DNA of 64,000 nucleotides from Cytophagales bacterium (GCA_013298025.1 JAAFJE010000013.1:119178-183177); one strand, 5' to 3'. Counted from the stretch's first letter, positions 1 to 13,522 are shown. Numbers and translations: made by a program. The notes: a model not told the origin generated them from the letters alone.

Positions 1-1
1 G

Positions 2-3000
2 CGTCAATCACAAATCGACTTTGCCTTTAGCAATGAGGTAATTGAGGCAAATCGAAAAGTGAGTGTATATGCCAAAAACCAAACTGTGGGCGAATTGCTC
101 AACAATATGCTTTTCCCCTTAGAACTTACCTACCAAGTTTCAGGCGAATTGATTATCATTACCAAAACCCCACAGCTTGTAAAAAACTACCCTTTAAAGG
201 GAATCATCAGCAGTGGCAAAGGAGAGGTATTGCCTGGTGCTACGGTCTTGATAAAAGGTACAACAAGAGGCGTGGTAAGCAATGCGGCAGGAGAATTTAC
301 TTTTGAAAACTTAGAAGAAGGTCCTTACAAGCTGATTATTTCCTATGTTGGATACAGCACCAAAGAGGTAGAAGTAACCATTCCTTACCAAGGAACATTG
401 GCTATCAATTTGGTAGAAGAACTTTCGGCCCTCGATGAGGTTGTCGTGGTAGGTTATGGTAGTCAAATCAAGAAAGAACTTACTGGCTCTATCGAGTCGG
501 TTAATAGCAAGGAGTTAAAAGATATTCCTGTGCCACAAGTAACGCAAAAACTTCAAGGTAAATTAGCAGGCGTTCAAATTAACCAAACAACAGGTAAACC
601 CGGACAAGGCATGAGTATTCGGATTCGTGGGCAAGCCTCTATTTTAGCAGGCAGTGACCCCCTGTACGTAGTAGATGGCTTTCCGATTGTAGGCGATATT
701 GGCAGTATCAACCCCGATGAAATTGATAACATTTCTGTGTTGAAAGATGCCGCTTCTACCTCTTTATACGGCTCTCGTGCCGCTAATGGTGTAGTACTCA
801 TCACGACCAAACAAGCCAAGAAAAACCAAACAACCGTTAGCATAAATGCCTTTACAGGTTGGCAAACAGTGCCACAGAAAGGCCGCCCGAACTTGATGAA
901 CGCCCAAGAATTTGCCCAATTTCAGAAAGAATCTTACGAAGATAAAGGCTTGGCTGTTCCAGTTAAATTCCAAAATCCTGCTCAATATGCAGGCAAATCA
1001 ACCGATTGGTATGGAGCATTGTTGCGTACAGCACCCATGCAAAGCTATAACTTAACCCTAACCTCTAACAGGGATAAACTTAGTACAGCAGTAGTGGCAG
1101 GTATTTTCAACCAAGATGGTGTAATGCTCAATTCTAACTACAAGCGTTTTTCGTTGCGTATCAATACCGATTATGAGCTATCCGACAAGATAAAAATAGG
1201 GTTCAATCTTGCCCCAAGCTATACCATCAATAATACACCGAGTTCAGATGGTGCTTTTTATGCAACCAATCTCAACTCGGCAGTACCGGGTGGTTTGTTC
1301 AACAATGCTATGCTTACTTGGCCTATTGCTACTTACCAAAACGCCGATGGTTCTTTACCTTTATCGGTTGATGGCGCATTTCCAACGCCCAACTGGTACA
1401 GAGCGGCTCAAGAGATTACGAATGAAACAAAATCGTCACGCATTCTTTCTAATGCAAAAATTCAATATGAACCCATCAAAGGATTAAATTTAAAATCGAC
1501 CTTTAATATTGATTTAGGAACGTCGGCTTTTGCCAATTTTAATCCATCTACCGCATCAACCGTATTTGCTTCGTTGCCACCTGTTACAGCCAGTGCTGTA
1601 AACCAAGATACCAAATACACTTCTTGGCTCAACGAAAATACAGCGACTTACAACAAGATTATTGGCGACCATAGTTTAGAAATATTGGTAGGTTTTACTA
1701 GCCAGAAATACCGTTCAGAAATTTCACAAATCAGGGCTACGAATTTTCCCGACGACCGCATTCATACCATTCAATCGGCCTTAAATATCGACCGTACCAA
1801 TACCTTCAACGACATCCAAGAATGGGGATTGCTTTCATATTTATCAAGGGTAAATTACAGCTACAAAGGCAAATACCTTCTTACAGCAGCGATTCGTAGA
1901 GATGGCTCCTCTCGCTTTGGAACAGATAATCGTTGGGGAAATTTTCCTTCTGTAGGACTTGGATGGGTAGTATCTGACGAAAATTTTGCTAAAAATATAG
2001 AAGCCCTTTCTTTTGCCAAAGTGCGTGCCAGCTATGGTGTTATTGGAAACAACAATATTGGAAACTATACCCAATACGCTCTTATCAACAATGCTGCCAA
2101 TGCCGTTTTTGGCAATACCATTGCCAGTGGTGCGGCAGTATCGTCGTTGGGTAATAGTCGCTTAGGTTGGGAAACAACCAAGCAGATAGACTTAGGCTTC
2201 GACTTGGGGTTATTCAACGACCGAGTAACCTTGGCTTACGATTTTTATACAAAAAATACAACCAACCTGCTTTATAACGTAGCCGTAGCCCAAGAATCGG
2301 GTTTTACCAATTTCAACGATAACGTAGGAGAAATAAAATTTTGGGGACATGAAGTAAGTGTAAGTACCAAAAATATGGTAGGAAACTTGAAATGGAACAC
2401 CAATTTCAATATTTCATTCAACCGTAATAAAGTACTGGCATTGGCCGATGGCGTAGAAAGAATTTATGGCGGATTTGGTAATTATCAAACCATCACCAAA
2501 GTGGGTGAACCCCTCGGACAATTTTACGGACTAATTCAAGAAGGTGTGTATAAAAACGCTGCCGATTTTAATAGTTCGCCTAAAGCAACTGATTCACAAA
2601 TCGGTACAGTCAAATACAAGGATGTTAATGCTGATGGTAAAATCACCTACGGAGGCGACAACGACGACCGCACTATCATCGGAAATCCATTTCCAACGGC
2701 TCTTATCGGTATTACAAATACGTTTTTTTACAAAAACTTCGATTTATCCATTGTTGGCTCAGGCTCGTTTGGCAACGACATTTTGGTACTCACCGACCAA
2801 GGAGCTACCAACCTTGATGGGGTATTTAATGTATTGAAAAATGTAGCCAATCGTTGGCGTTCTGAAAGTAATCCAGGCGATGGACTCTATGGAAAAACTA
2901 CCGCAGCTACCTATATGGAACGTGACTGGCTTAGTACACGCTTTGTGAGCAATGGTACATTTTTTACCATTAAAAACATTACGTTAGGCTATAATATCCC

Positions 3001-3202
3001 TGCCAAAGCCAAATACTTCAAGTCGGCACGATTGTATGCTTCTATACAACAAGCACTTGTATTGACCAACTACCGTGGCGTAAACCCCGAAGTGAGTTCA
3101 TCGGCTAATGGTACAGGCGGTAGCACACTCAATCTTGGCATGGACTGGGGAACATATCCTGTACCAAGAACCATTACCGTTGGTGTAAATATTGGATTTT
3201 AA
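2..3202 (+). CDS. SusC/RagA-family TonB-dependent outer membrane transporter, 5' end outside window
   Basis: Imports glycan oligosaccharides across the outer membrane with the SusD lipoprotein that follows. The reading frame is open from base 2, upstream of the first possible start (GTG at 59), and the residues before that GTG complete an STN domain. The gene is therefore cut by the window edge, not started at 59. In order: partial STN domain (about the first 55 visible residues), carboxypeptidase-D-like beta domain with the conserved NAAGEFTF and YVGYSTKEV segments, a TonB-box-like region ending in VVVVGYG, the plug domain with RIRGQASI, and a long barrel ending in the usual C-terminal Phe. 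About 1066 residues are visible, the expected size for this family. An STN domain normally means signalling through a FecR anti-sigma factor, which would lie upstream and out of view. The substrate is inferred from the rhamnosidases downstream. Confidence 0.93.
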   Translation, partial: RQSQIDFAFSNEVIEANRKVSVYAKNQTVGELLNNMLFPLELTYQVSGELIIITKTPQLVKNYPLKGIISSGKGEVLPGATVLIKGTTRGVVSNAAGEFTFENLEEGPYKLIISYVGYSTKEVEVTIPYQGTLAINLVEELSALDEVVVVGYGSQIKKELTGSIESVNSKELKDIPVPQVTQKLQGKLAGVQINQTTGKPGQGMSIRIRGQASILAGSDPLYVVDGFPIVGDIGSINPDEIDNISVLKDAASTSLYGSRAANGVVLITTKQAKKNQTTVSINAFTGWQTVPQKGRPNLMNAQEFAQFQKESYEDKGLAVPVKFQNPAQYAGKSTDWYGALLRTAPMQSYNLTLTSNRDKLSTAVVAGIFNQDGVMLNSNYKRFSLRINTDYELSDKIKIGFNLAPSYTINNTPSSDGAFYATNLNSAVPGGLFNNAMLTWPIATYQNADGSLPLSVDGAFPTPNWYRAAQEITNETKSSRILSNAKIQYEPIKGLNLKSTFNIDLGTSAFANFNPSTASTVFASLPPVTASAVNQDTKYTSWLNENTATYNKIIGDHSLEILVGFTSQKYRSEISQIRATNFPDDRIHTIQSALNIDRTNTFNDIQEWGLLSYLSRVNYSYKGKYLLTAAIRRDGSSRFGTDNRWGNFPSVGLGWVVSDENFAKNIEALSFAKVRASYGVIGNNNIGNYTQYALINNAANAVFGNTIASGAAVSSLGNSRLGWETTKQIDLGFDLGLFNDRVTLAYDFYTKNTTNLLYNVAVAQESGFTNFNDNVGEIKFWGHEVSVSTKNMVGNLKWNTNFNISFNRNKVLALADGVERIYGGFGNYQTITKVGEPLGQFYGLIQEGVYKNAADFNSSPKATDSQIGTVKYKDVNADGKITYGGDNDDRTIIGNPFPTALIGITNTFFYKNFDLSIVGSGSFGNDILVLTDQGATNLDGVFNVLKNVANRWRSESNPGDGLYGKTTAATYMERDWLSTRFVSNGTFFTIKNITLGYNIPAKAKYFKSARLYASIQQALVLTNYRGVNPEVSSSANGTGGSTLNLGMDWGTYPVPRTITVGVNIGF

Positions 3203-3218
3203 TTCATCTTATGTTGCT

Positions 3219-3260
3219 TGGCTTTAGCTTTTAACAAATTTTTACAAAAAGCTAAAGCCA
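3219..3260 (+). promoter_or_regulatory. Stem-loop between susC and susD
   Basis: A perfect 14-bp inverted repeat: arms at 3219-3232 and 3247-3260 (TGGCTTTAGCTTTT and its complement) around a 14-nt loop. It lies 17 nt past the susC stop and 31 nt before the susD start. No clean T-run follows, so it is more likely an RNA processing or stability element that sets the SusC:SusD ratio than a full terminator. That role is inference. Confidence 0.6.
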
Positions 3261-3291
3261 TCATCCAATACATTTTAAATTTTATCATCAC

Positions 3292-4782
3292 ATGAAAAAG
3301 ACATTCATCGCTATATTTTCCGTTTTTTTACTCAATTCTTGCAGTGATAGCTTTCTGGATTTACCTTCCGAAACATCGCTCAGTACGGCTACATTTTACA
3401 AAACAGAAGCCGATTTTCAGCAAGGCGTTAATGCCGCTTACGCTCCATTACGAAGCGTTTACAATGGTACAGCAGGCATAAACATTTCTGGTGCTTGGGC
3501 GATGGGTGAAATGCACGCTGATAATACCTATTTTATCCATAACCCCAACTACAGAGCCTTGGTTGACGGCGAAGCAATAGCCAATTTTACAGTACAAGCA
3601 GCCAATACCATCACCACAGCCAAGTATGTAGCCGATTATCAAGTAATTGCCAGAGCGAACCAAGTACTTGCACCGATTGATGGCGTGACTTTTGGGACGG
3701 AATCAAAAAATAATATCAAAGGTCAAGCTTTCTTTCTACGGGCTTTATCGTATTTCGATTTGGTACAATATTTTGGTAAAGTGCCTTTACACTTAACTCC
3801 CGTAACAGACCGCAACGGTGCAGCTTTGCCACTTGCCGAAGTAGAAGCCATTTATACCCAAATCATTCAAGATGCTACGCAAGCAGCAAGTTTACTTCCA
3901 GCAAAGTCGAAACAAGAAGCTGGTAGAGCTACTTCAGGTGCTGCCAAAACGTTGTTGGCCAATGTTTATGCCGTACAAAAGAAATGGGCTTTGGCAGAAA
4001 GTACCTTAAAAGAAATCATCGATTCGGGTGAATACAGTCTTTTAAGTGACTACGCTTCGGTGTTTTCGGTGAGTAATAAAAACAATGCGGAGTCTGTTTT
4101 TGAAGTACAATTCAAAGAAAGTACCGAAGGTTACGCAAGTCGTTTTATCTATGACTTCTTGCCTCAACCTATTACGGCGGCACAAGTAACAAGCATCACA
4201 GGAGCAGCCAGTGCCCAAGCTCGCACCGAAGAGGCCATGAATATTCCCACACCCGACCTTATCAATGCCTACGAAACGGGTGATAAACGCAAGGGTGCTT
4301 CTATTGCTTCTATCCAGCTTGATGGAGTGACGTACCCATATATCAAAAAGTTACTTCAACCTCATGCTCAATTTAACATTACAGGAACAAACTGGCCTGT
4401 GTATCGTTATGCCGAAGTCCTTTTATTGTATGCAGAAGCCCTCAACGAAAATGGCAAAACAAACCAAGCCACTACCTATATCAATTTGGTGCGTAACAGA
4501 GCTGGCTTGAACAATACAACGGCTAGTACCCAGGCAGCTATCCGTACTGCTATTTTGGCGGAACGTCGGGTTGAATTGGCTTTTGAAAACAAACGTTGGC
4601 TCGATTTGGTACGTACTGGCAATGCCGAAACGACAATGTTGGCTCATGGAGCAAAAATCAAGGCAAACCCTAGTAATTACTACTATCCAAGTGGTGTAAC
4701 GCCTGTGCCAGCAGCATTTACCAATATCAGTCTTACGTTTCCGCTACCAGCAAGTGAGTCATTGCTATCGCCATACTTTTAA
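3292..4782 (+). CDS. SusD/RagB-family glycan-binding lipoprotein
   Basis: Surface lipoprotein that caps the SusC barrel and binds the glycan. It has a lipoprotein signal peptide with lipobox LNSC (Cys about residue 17), followed by the typical SusD start with SFLDLPSETSLS and FYKTEADFQQGVNAAY. The C-terminal half carries the RagB/SusD signature: YRYAEVLLLYAEALNE, then INLVRNRAGL and ERRVELAFENKRWLDLVR. At 496 aa it has normal length. It follows its SusC partner by 89 bp, and two GH78 genes follow. The binding surface cannot be read from sequence, so a rhamnose-containing ligand is inferred from context only. Confidence 0.93.
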   Translation: MKKTFIAIFSVFLLNSCSDSFLDLPSETSLSTATFYKTEADFQQGVNAAYAPLRSVYNGTAGINISGAWAMGEMHADNTYFIHNPNYRALVDGEAIANFTVQAANTITTAKYVADYQVIARANQVLAPIDGVTFGTESKNNIKGQAFFLRALSYFDLVQYFGKVPLHLTPVTDRNGAALPLAEVEAIYTQIIQDATQAASLLPAKSKQEAGRATSGAAKTLLANVYAVQKKWALAESTLKEIIDSGEYSLLSDYASVFSVSNKNNAESVFEVQFKESTEGYASRFIYDFLPQPITAAQVTSITGAASAQARTEEAMNIPTPDLINAYETGDKRKGASIASIQLDGVTYPYIKKLLQPHAQFNITGTNWPVYRYAEVLLLYAEALNENGKTNQATTYINLVRNRAGLNNTTASTQAAIRTAILAERRVELAFENKRWLDLVRTGNAETTMLAHGAKIKANPSNYYYPSGVTPVPAAFTNISLTFPLPASESLLSPYF

Positions 4783-4793
4783 GCGTTAATGGT

Positions 4794-4896
4794 ACTGTAC
4801 AAAAAGATTTTTTATCAGAAAGTTTATCAAACACTTTTGACATTTTACCAAAATTATGTTTATTGAACCTATGGTAAAATATTCTTTTTGTACAGT
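4794..4896 (+). terminator. Long nested inverted repeat after susD
   Basis: Outer perfect 14-bp arms at 4794-4807 (ACTGTACAAAAAGA) and 4883-4896, inner perfect 9-bp arms at 4842-4850 and 4872-4880 (ATTTTACCA and complement). A T-run follows the right outer arm. It fills most of the 166-bp gap between susD and the rhamnosidase, so it may be a terminator or attenuator lowering expression of the enzymes relative to SusC/D. The outer arm resembles the one at 33845. Confidence 0.5.
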
Positions 4897-4948
4897 TTTT
4901 TATGATAAAAGTTTAATATTAAATTCATTCTAAAAAGAGGAAAGCAAT

Positions 4949-7357
4949 ATGGTAAGAAAACTATCCGTGTCAAAACTTTTAATTATACTCTCCTTCTTTA
5001 TCATAGAAGAAAGTAGGTTTGTCCAATTGTTTGCTCAAAACATAGAGCAACCCTTGTTAGATGACCGATGGAAAGCCGCTTGGATTACTGTCCCAGACAT
5101 TGTCCCCAACGGTTATGGCGTTTATTGTTTTCGCAAACGTTTTAGCTTAGTAACTAAACCAGAAAAATTCGTCATTCACGTTTCAGCAGATAATCGTTAC
5201 AAATTATTTGTCAACGAAACCTTGGTTTCATTGGGCCCTGCTCGTGGCGATTTATCACATTGGAATTACGAAACAATTGATATTGCTTCTTATCTAAAAG
5301 CAGGGAAAAATATCATTGCAGCACAAGTATGGAATGAAGGCGAACACAGGTCCGAAGGACAAATTACGTATCGAACAGGGTTTATTTTACAAGGAGCAGG
5401 CACAGAAGCCGCTATTCTAAACACAGATGATTCTTGGAAATGTAAACAGGAAACAAGCTACGCCCCCTTATCGGTCAATCTTCGTACTTATTATGTGGCT
5501 GGCAGTGGCGAAATTAGAAATATGGCTCTTTCGCTAGGACAATGGCAAAGCGAAGGATATGACGATACGCCATGGCCAAAAGCCCAAAAATTGATGCCCG
5601 GTACGCCAAGAAATCTCCAAGGAGCTTTTGGAACACCTTTCGGCTGGAAGCTTGTTCCTTCTTCTTTACCCCAAATGGAGTTGACCAAGGAACGTTTGGT
5701 AAAGTTAGTAAAAAACGAAAGTGGAATAACAATCCCAGACAACTTTCCGGCAAGCAAACAGCATTTTCAAATTCCAGCAAATACCACGGTACAACTCATC
5801 CTAGACCAAACGCATTTGACCAATGCTTATCCTACAATTGAGTGGAGTGGCGGTAAAAATGCCACAATTGCAGTCACTTATGCAGAAGCATTATACACAA
5901 AATATCCTACCAAAAGCAATAGAAACGATATTGAAGGAAAAGTATTGATTGGTAGAAAAGACAGTATCATTTCGGATGGTAGCCTACATCAGCAGTTTTC
6001 AACGCTTACTTTTAGAACTTTTCGTTACATACAACTCACGCTTCGTACCCAACAAGAACCACTCATTTTAAACGATATTTACAGCACATTTACAGGTTTT
6101 CCATTTCAGTTGAAAGCCTCTATCAATAGCCAAAATCCTGAAATCAATACAATGCTCAACATCGGTTGGCGTACCGCCCGCCTTTGTGCCTACGAAACCT
6201 ATATGGATTGCCCTTATTATGAGCAATTACAATACATTGGCGATGCTCGTATTCAAGCATTGGTATCACTTTATAATACAGGCGATGACCGTCTGTTGAA
6301 AAATGCCCTCAACCTGATGGAATATTCCAGAGAAGCAGAAGGCGTAACCTCCAGCAGGCATCCATCCTATACGATTCAATATATTCCAACATTTTCTTTA
6401 TGGTACATCGGAATGCTTGACGATTATAGCAAATACGGACAAAACCCTGATTTTGTTCAACGCAAAATCAGTGGTGTTCGGCAAATATTAGCTTTTTTCA
6501 ATACTTATCAAGAGAAAGACGGTTCGCTCAGAAATGTACCCCAATGGATGTTTACCGATTGGGTTGACAAGCGTACAGGTTGGGTAAATGGTATCGGCCC
6601 TGTGGGTAAAGATGGATATTCGGCTGTTCTTGATTTACAATTACTATTGGCCTACCAAACGGCTGTTGAGTTAGAAAAAAAACTGGGGATTCCTGCTATG
6701 GCAGCCTATTACCAAACATTTGTTGACGTATTGAAAAAAAGTATCCGAGCTAAATATTGGGATACAACAGCACATCTGATAGCCGACCGTACCGAAAAAG
6801 ATGTCTTTTCTCAACATAGCAATGCCCTAGCGATTTTAACGGGTATTATACAGCAAGAAGAATTACCTCACGTAACACAAGCCATTCTAACAAACGACAA
6901 ATTAGCTCCAGCCTCTATTTATTTCAAATATTATGTTCATCAAGCCCTTATCAAAGCTGGTCTTGGCAATGATTACTTGAAATGGCTAGATAAATGGCGT
7001 GAAAACATCCACCTCGGACTGACCACTTGGGCTGAAACGTCTGATTTAGAAAGTACCCGTTCCGATTGCCATGCTTGGGGAGCGAGTCCTAACATTGAGT
7101 TTTATCGTACTCTTCTAGGTATTGATAGCGAAGGACTTGGATTTAAGAGTATCAAAATAGAACCCCATTTAGGTGAAATTCAAACCATTGGGGGAGAAAT
7201 GCCTCACCCCAATGGTGTAATTAAAGTACACTATGAATTAAAACAAAACCAATTATACGCCCAAATAGCCATACCAGCAGGCACACAAGGACGATTGGTT
7301 TGGAAAAATAAAAATTACCCTTTAAAAAGTGGTGACAATACCCTGAAAATACCATAG
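4949..7357 (+). CDS. GH78-family alpha-L-rhamnosidase
   Basis: Hydrolyses terminal alpha-L-rhamnose from oligosaccharides, probably in the periplasm. An N-terminal hydrophobic segment ends near residue 30 in LFAQN, consistent with a signal peptide. Residues 40-180 form a rhamnosidase N-terminal beta domain (ARGDLSHWNYE, SYLKAGKN). The (alpha/alpha)6 catalytic domain has DCPYYEQLQYIGD with D420 and E425, and E696 in WAETSDLESTRSD as expected for the GH78 catalytic base. The C-terminal beta domain shows GLGFKSIKIEPHLG and GVIKVHYE. The length of 802 aa fits. A second rhamnosidase-like gene starts downstream, suggesting one operon. Family call is strong; exact linkage specificity is unknown. Confidence 0.88.
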   Translation: MVRKLSVSKLLIILSFFIIEESRFVQLFAQNIEQPLLDDRWKAAWITVPDIVPNGYGVYCFRKRFSLVTKPEKFVIHVSADNRYKLFVNETLVSLGPARGDLSHWNYETIDIASYLKAGKNIIAAQVWNEGEHRSEGQITYRTGFILQGAGTEAAILNTDDSWKCKQETSYAPLSVNLRTYYVAGSGEIRNMALSLGQWQSEGYDDTPWPKAQKLMPGTPRNLQGAFGTPFGWKLVPSSLPQMELTKERLVKLVKNESGITIPDNFPASKQHFQIPANTTVQLILDQTHLTNAYPTIEWSGGKNATIAVTYAEALYTKYPTKSNRNDIEGKVLIGRKDSIISDGSLHQQFSTLTFRTFRYIQLTLRTQQEPLILNDIYSTFTGFPFQLKASINSQNPEINTMLNIGWRTARLCAYETYMDCPYYEQLQYIGDARIQALVSLYNTGDDRLLKNALNLMEYSREAEGVTSSRHPSYTIQYIPTFSLWYIGMLDDYSKYGQNPDFVQRKISGVRQILAFFNTYQEKDGSLRNVPQWMFTDWVDKRTGWVNGIGPVGKDGYSAVLDLQLLLAYQTAVELEKKLGIPAMAAYYQTFVDVLKKSIRAKYWDTTAHLIADRTEKDVFSQHSNALAILTGIIQQEELPHVTQAILTNDKLAPASIYFKYYVHQALIKAGLGNDYLKWLDKWRENIHLGLTTWAETSDLESTRSDCHAWGASPNIEFYRTLLGIDSEGLGFKSIKIEPHLGEIQTIGGEMPHPNGVIKVHYELKQNQLYAQIAIPAGTQGRLVWKNKNYPLKSGDNTLKIP

Positions 7358-7545
7358 GTTGATTGGCACAACTGCATGAATCCATCGTAAATGCGTACCA
7401 ACTCGCATTCAATCAACTTACGATTGATTCGCACCGTATGCAATCATCCAAATGGTTAATATTACAAGCAAACGGGTGGGGCTATGTCCTGCTCGTTTTT
7501 CAGGTTAAAAAGAACTTTTCAACTATCCATATTATTTCAACAAGT

Positions 7546-9186
7546 ATGCTTCGTTCAACATTAATCCCTCTGTTTGTGGCAATTGCAGGACTTTCGTTCT
7601 CGCTTCATGCACAAGATTTTTATCAAAAAGAAAGAAAAAAATGGCTTGCCATTGCCGAGCAAACCACACCCAAATTGGTAGAACGCCTCAAGCGACCTTT
7701 GTACACCGTAACAGCCCAACAAGACCCTCAAAGTTTTCAGGGATGGAAAGTGCAAAAGTCGTATAGTACCGATTCTCTTTTCAGCAACTCTATGAAAAAA
7801 CAATCGGGTGTGGTGGTTGATTTCGGCGAACATCTAACTGGTTTTGTGACGTTTACCATCAAAGACAACGGACGAGCCGTAGATGCCCCCATTCGCCTAA
7901 AGTTTACCTTTGGTGAAGTTCCTGCCGAAATTGCCGTACCTTTCGACCCTTACAAAGGTGGTCTTAGTAGAGCATGGCTACAAGACGAGATAATTACTAT
8001 TTCGGAAGTACCCAAAACTATTACGATTCCGAGAAGAGTCGCTTTCAAATATGCGAAAATAGAAGTATTGGGCAGTTCGGTTTATTCCGATTTTAAACTG
8101 ACCGATTTATTTGTGAAAGCGACTACCTCTGTTACGCAACAAGCCTCTGCTTTAGCTCCCGCTACGCCTACACTCATTAAGCAAATCGACCAAATCGGGT
8201 TGAATACCTTGCAAGAATGTATGCAAACCGTTTATGAAGATGGTCCCAAACGTGACCGTCGCCTATGGATTGGCGATTTGTATTTAGAATCTTTAGCCAA
8301 TATTTATTCCTTTAAAAATCACCAACTAACCAAGCACTGTTTGTATTTGTTGGCAGGCTTGAGTTATGAAAATGGCGTTGCTCCTTCCAATGTTTTTGAG
8401 CGACCCAAACCTCATCCACAAATCAATCCGCTTTTCGACTATGCCTTGATTTACAATGTAGCCGTAAAAGAATACCTCGAAGCCACAGGCGATAAACAAA
8501 CGGCTTTAGATTTATGGAAAGTTGTAAAAAAACAAATCGAAATTCCCAAAAAATATATCGGAGAAGATGGCTTATTGGATTACCAAAAAGCAGGAAAAGA
8601 ATGGTGGTTATTTTTCGATTGGAGAAACGGATTAGACAAACAAGTAGCCCTACAAGGTGTAGTGATTTGGGCTTATAAAAACACCTATCAATTGGCAAAG
8701 ATGTTGGGTAAAGAAAAGGAAGTAAGTGAATTACCCACTCTTATTGAAAAAATGACCAACGCTACACACCAACATTTATACGATGCCGAAAAAGGGCTTT
8801 TTGTTAGTGGAAAAGACAAACAAATGTCTTACTGCTCGCAAGCTTGGATGATTTTGAGCGGTGTAGCCTCGAAAGAAGAAGGTAAAAAAGCTTTGTTACA
8901 AGTTTTTGCTCATGAAAATGCCATCAAACCCGGTACACCATACCTATACCATTATGTCATCGAAGCCATGATTCAGGTAGGATTAACCAAAGAAGCCAAA
9001 GACTTGATTGTCAATTATTGGGGCGATATGGTAAAAAAAGGAGCAGATACCTTCTGGGAAGTATATGACCCCAAAGACGATTTCTTGTCACCGTACAATG
9101 CCTATTTGGTCAATAGCTATTGTCACGCATGGAGCTGTACACCTGTATATTTTATCAGAAAATATCCACAAATTTTTCAGCAATAA
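7546..9186 (+). CDS. GH78-like six-hairpin glycosidase
   Basis: Likely a periplasmic glycoside hydrolase related to alpha-L-rhamnosidases. The frame is open from a TTG at 7363, but the ATG at 7546 begins a clear signal peptide (MLRSTLIPLFVAIAGL, ending SLHAQ), so that start is chosen, giving 546 aa. The six-hairpin domain contains DGPKRDRRLWIGD (D232, with Asp at 237 where the upstream paralogue has Glu) and TFWEVYDP with E505 as candidate base. The HAWSCTPVYF near the C-terminus matches HAWGASPNIEF of the paralogue. It lacks the long C-terminal beta domain of classical GH78 enzymes. It sits 188 bp after the first rhamnosidase. It could act on a different rhamnoside or be a divergent uncharacterised member. 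Confidence 0.75.
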   Translation: MLRSTLIPLFVAIAGLSFSLHAQDFYQKERKKWLAIAEQTTPKLVERLKRPLYTVTAQQDPQSFQGWKVQKSYSTDSLFSNSMKKQSGVVVDFGEHLTGFVTFTIKDNGRAVDAPIRLKFTFGEVPAEIAVPFDPYKGGLSRAWLQDEIITISEVPKTITIPRRVAFKYAKIEVLGSSVYSDFKLTDLFVKATTSVTQQASALAPATPTLIKQIDQIGLNTLQECMQTVYEDGPKRDRRLWIGDLYLESLANIYSFKNHQLTKHCLYLLAGLSYENGVAPSNVFERPKPHPQINPLFDYALIYNVAVKEYLEATGDKQTALDLWKVVKKQIEIPKKYIGEDGLLDYQKAGKEWWLFFDWRNGLDKQVALQGVVIWAYKNTYQLAKMLGKEKEVSELPTLIEKMTNATHQHLYDAEKGLFVSGKDKQMSYCSQAWMILSGVASKEEGKKALLQVFAHENAIKPGTPYLYHYVIEAMIQVGLTKEAKDLIVNYWGDMVKKGADTFWEVYDPKDDFLSPYNAYLVNSYCHAWSCTPVYFIRKYPQIFQQ

Positions 9187-9202
9187 AGCCTTATTTCAAA
9201 AG

Positions 9203-9234
9203 CAAGTAGCCAAGCAAAATGGCTTTGCTACTTG
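9203..9234. terminator. Hairpin between convergent genes
   Basis: CAAGTAGC at 9203-9210 pairs with 9227-9234, then one mismatch and AAGC/GCTT (9212-9215 with 9222-9225) around a 6-nt loop. It lies between the ends of two convergent genes, 16 and 6 bp away, which suits a bidirectional terminator, although no strong T-run is seen. Confidence 0.6.
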
Positions 9235-9240
9235 TACAAT

Positions 9241-9828
9241 TTACAATTCTTCTAACGCTGCTTGTACATGCACCATTCCTGCCTCAGAATAAGGCAGTTG
9301 CAAGGCAAACGAATGACCGTGGCTATCCATTTTCAATAATGATTTTCTAAGAATTTCTACCATTTTGTTATGGTCATATTTCGGATGAAAAGCTTCGTAC
9401 TGGTATTGCAAAAATACCAAACAAAGGGCATTCTCGATGGTTTGTACGTCGGCATCTTGCTTGATTTTTTGCTTCGTAATAATCTGTTTTACCCTTGCAA
9501 TTAGGTCTTCTTCGTAGCCTACTGCCGCTAGAATCGTAGCGGCTTTTTCGGCATGAAATTTCCCTAAATCTTTACGCCAAGTCAAATACCCTGCTTTTCC
9601 TTCAGGATAATCACTTCTCGGAATAAGCCAACGACCAATATGCTGGCTTCTCGATGCCAACAATAAAGCCTCGGAGGCATTTGGGTCTAGCTTCAACACC
9701 CACTCATACAAGCGTAATGCCATGAAATATTCTTGTGGAAACGTTTCGCCTTCCCACACAAAGGTATGTATATCTTGTCGATTGAACTCATCAAATTGCT
9801 CGAATGCTAGGGCTAGTTTATTAGACAT
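9241..9828 (-). CDS. DUF4202-family protein
   Basis: Function unknown. The 195-aa protein shows the conserved core of this family: SRSQHIGRWLIPRSDYPEGK, GYLTWRKDLGKFHAEKAATIL and a C-terminal LQYQYEAFHPKYDH. The spaced His and Asp residues (QH, FH, HPKYDH) suggest an HD-domain-like metal hydrolase, but this is inference. No signal peptide, so cytoplasmic. It stands alone, convergent with the rhamnosidase and divergent from the beta-galactosidase gene, and is probably not part of the PUL. A weak -7 element (TATCTTAG on the minus strand, about 9853-9860) precedes it. Confidence 0.75.
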   Translation of the reverse strand: MSNKLALAFEQFDEFNRQDIHTFVWEGETFPQEYFMALRLYEWVLKLDPNASEALLLASRSQHIGRWLIPRSDYPEGKAGYLTWRKDLGKFHAEKAATILAAVGYEEDLIARVKQIITKQKIKQDADVQTIENALCLVFLQYQYEAFHPKYDHNKMVEILRKSLLKMDSHGHSFALQLPYSEAGMVHVQAALEEL

Positions 9829-13455
<3,627 letters not shown>

Positions 13456-13480
13456 GTTTTTTGTCAAAAATAAAATAGCC

Positions 13481-13515
13481 ATTCACAGCGATTTATTAAG
13501 GATATCGCTGTGAAT
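13481..13515. terminator. Bidirectional terminator hairpin
   Basis: Perfect 12-bp arms ATTCACAGCGAT (13481-13492) and its complement (13504-13515) with an 11-nt loop, between the convergent beta-galactosidase and parB genes. On the minus strand a T-rich tract follows the stem, so it mainly fits termination of the rep-parAB transcript. Confidence 0.75.
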
Positions 13516-13522
13516 AAGAAAG

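Noticed and set aside
7363..7545. N-terminal extension of the second GH78-like gene from a TTG codon
   Set aside because: A clear signal peptide starts at the ATG at 7546; the upstream residues show no domain.
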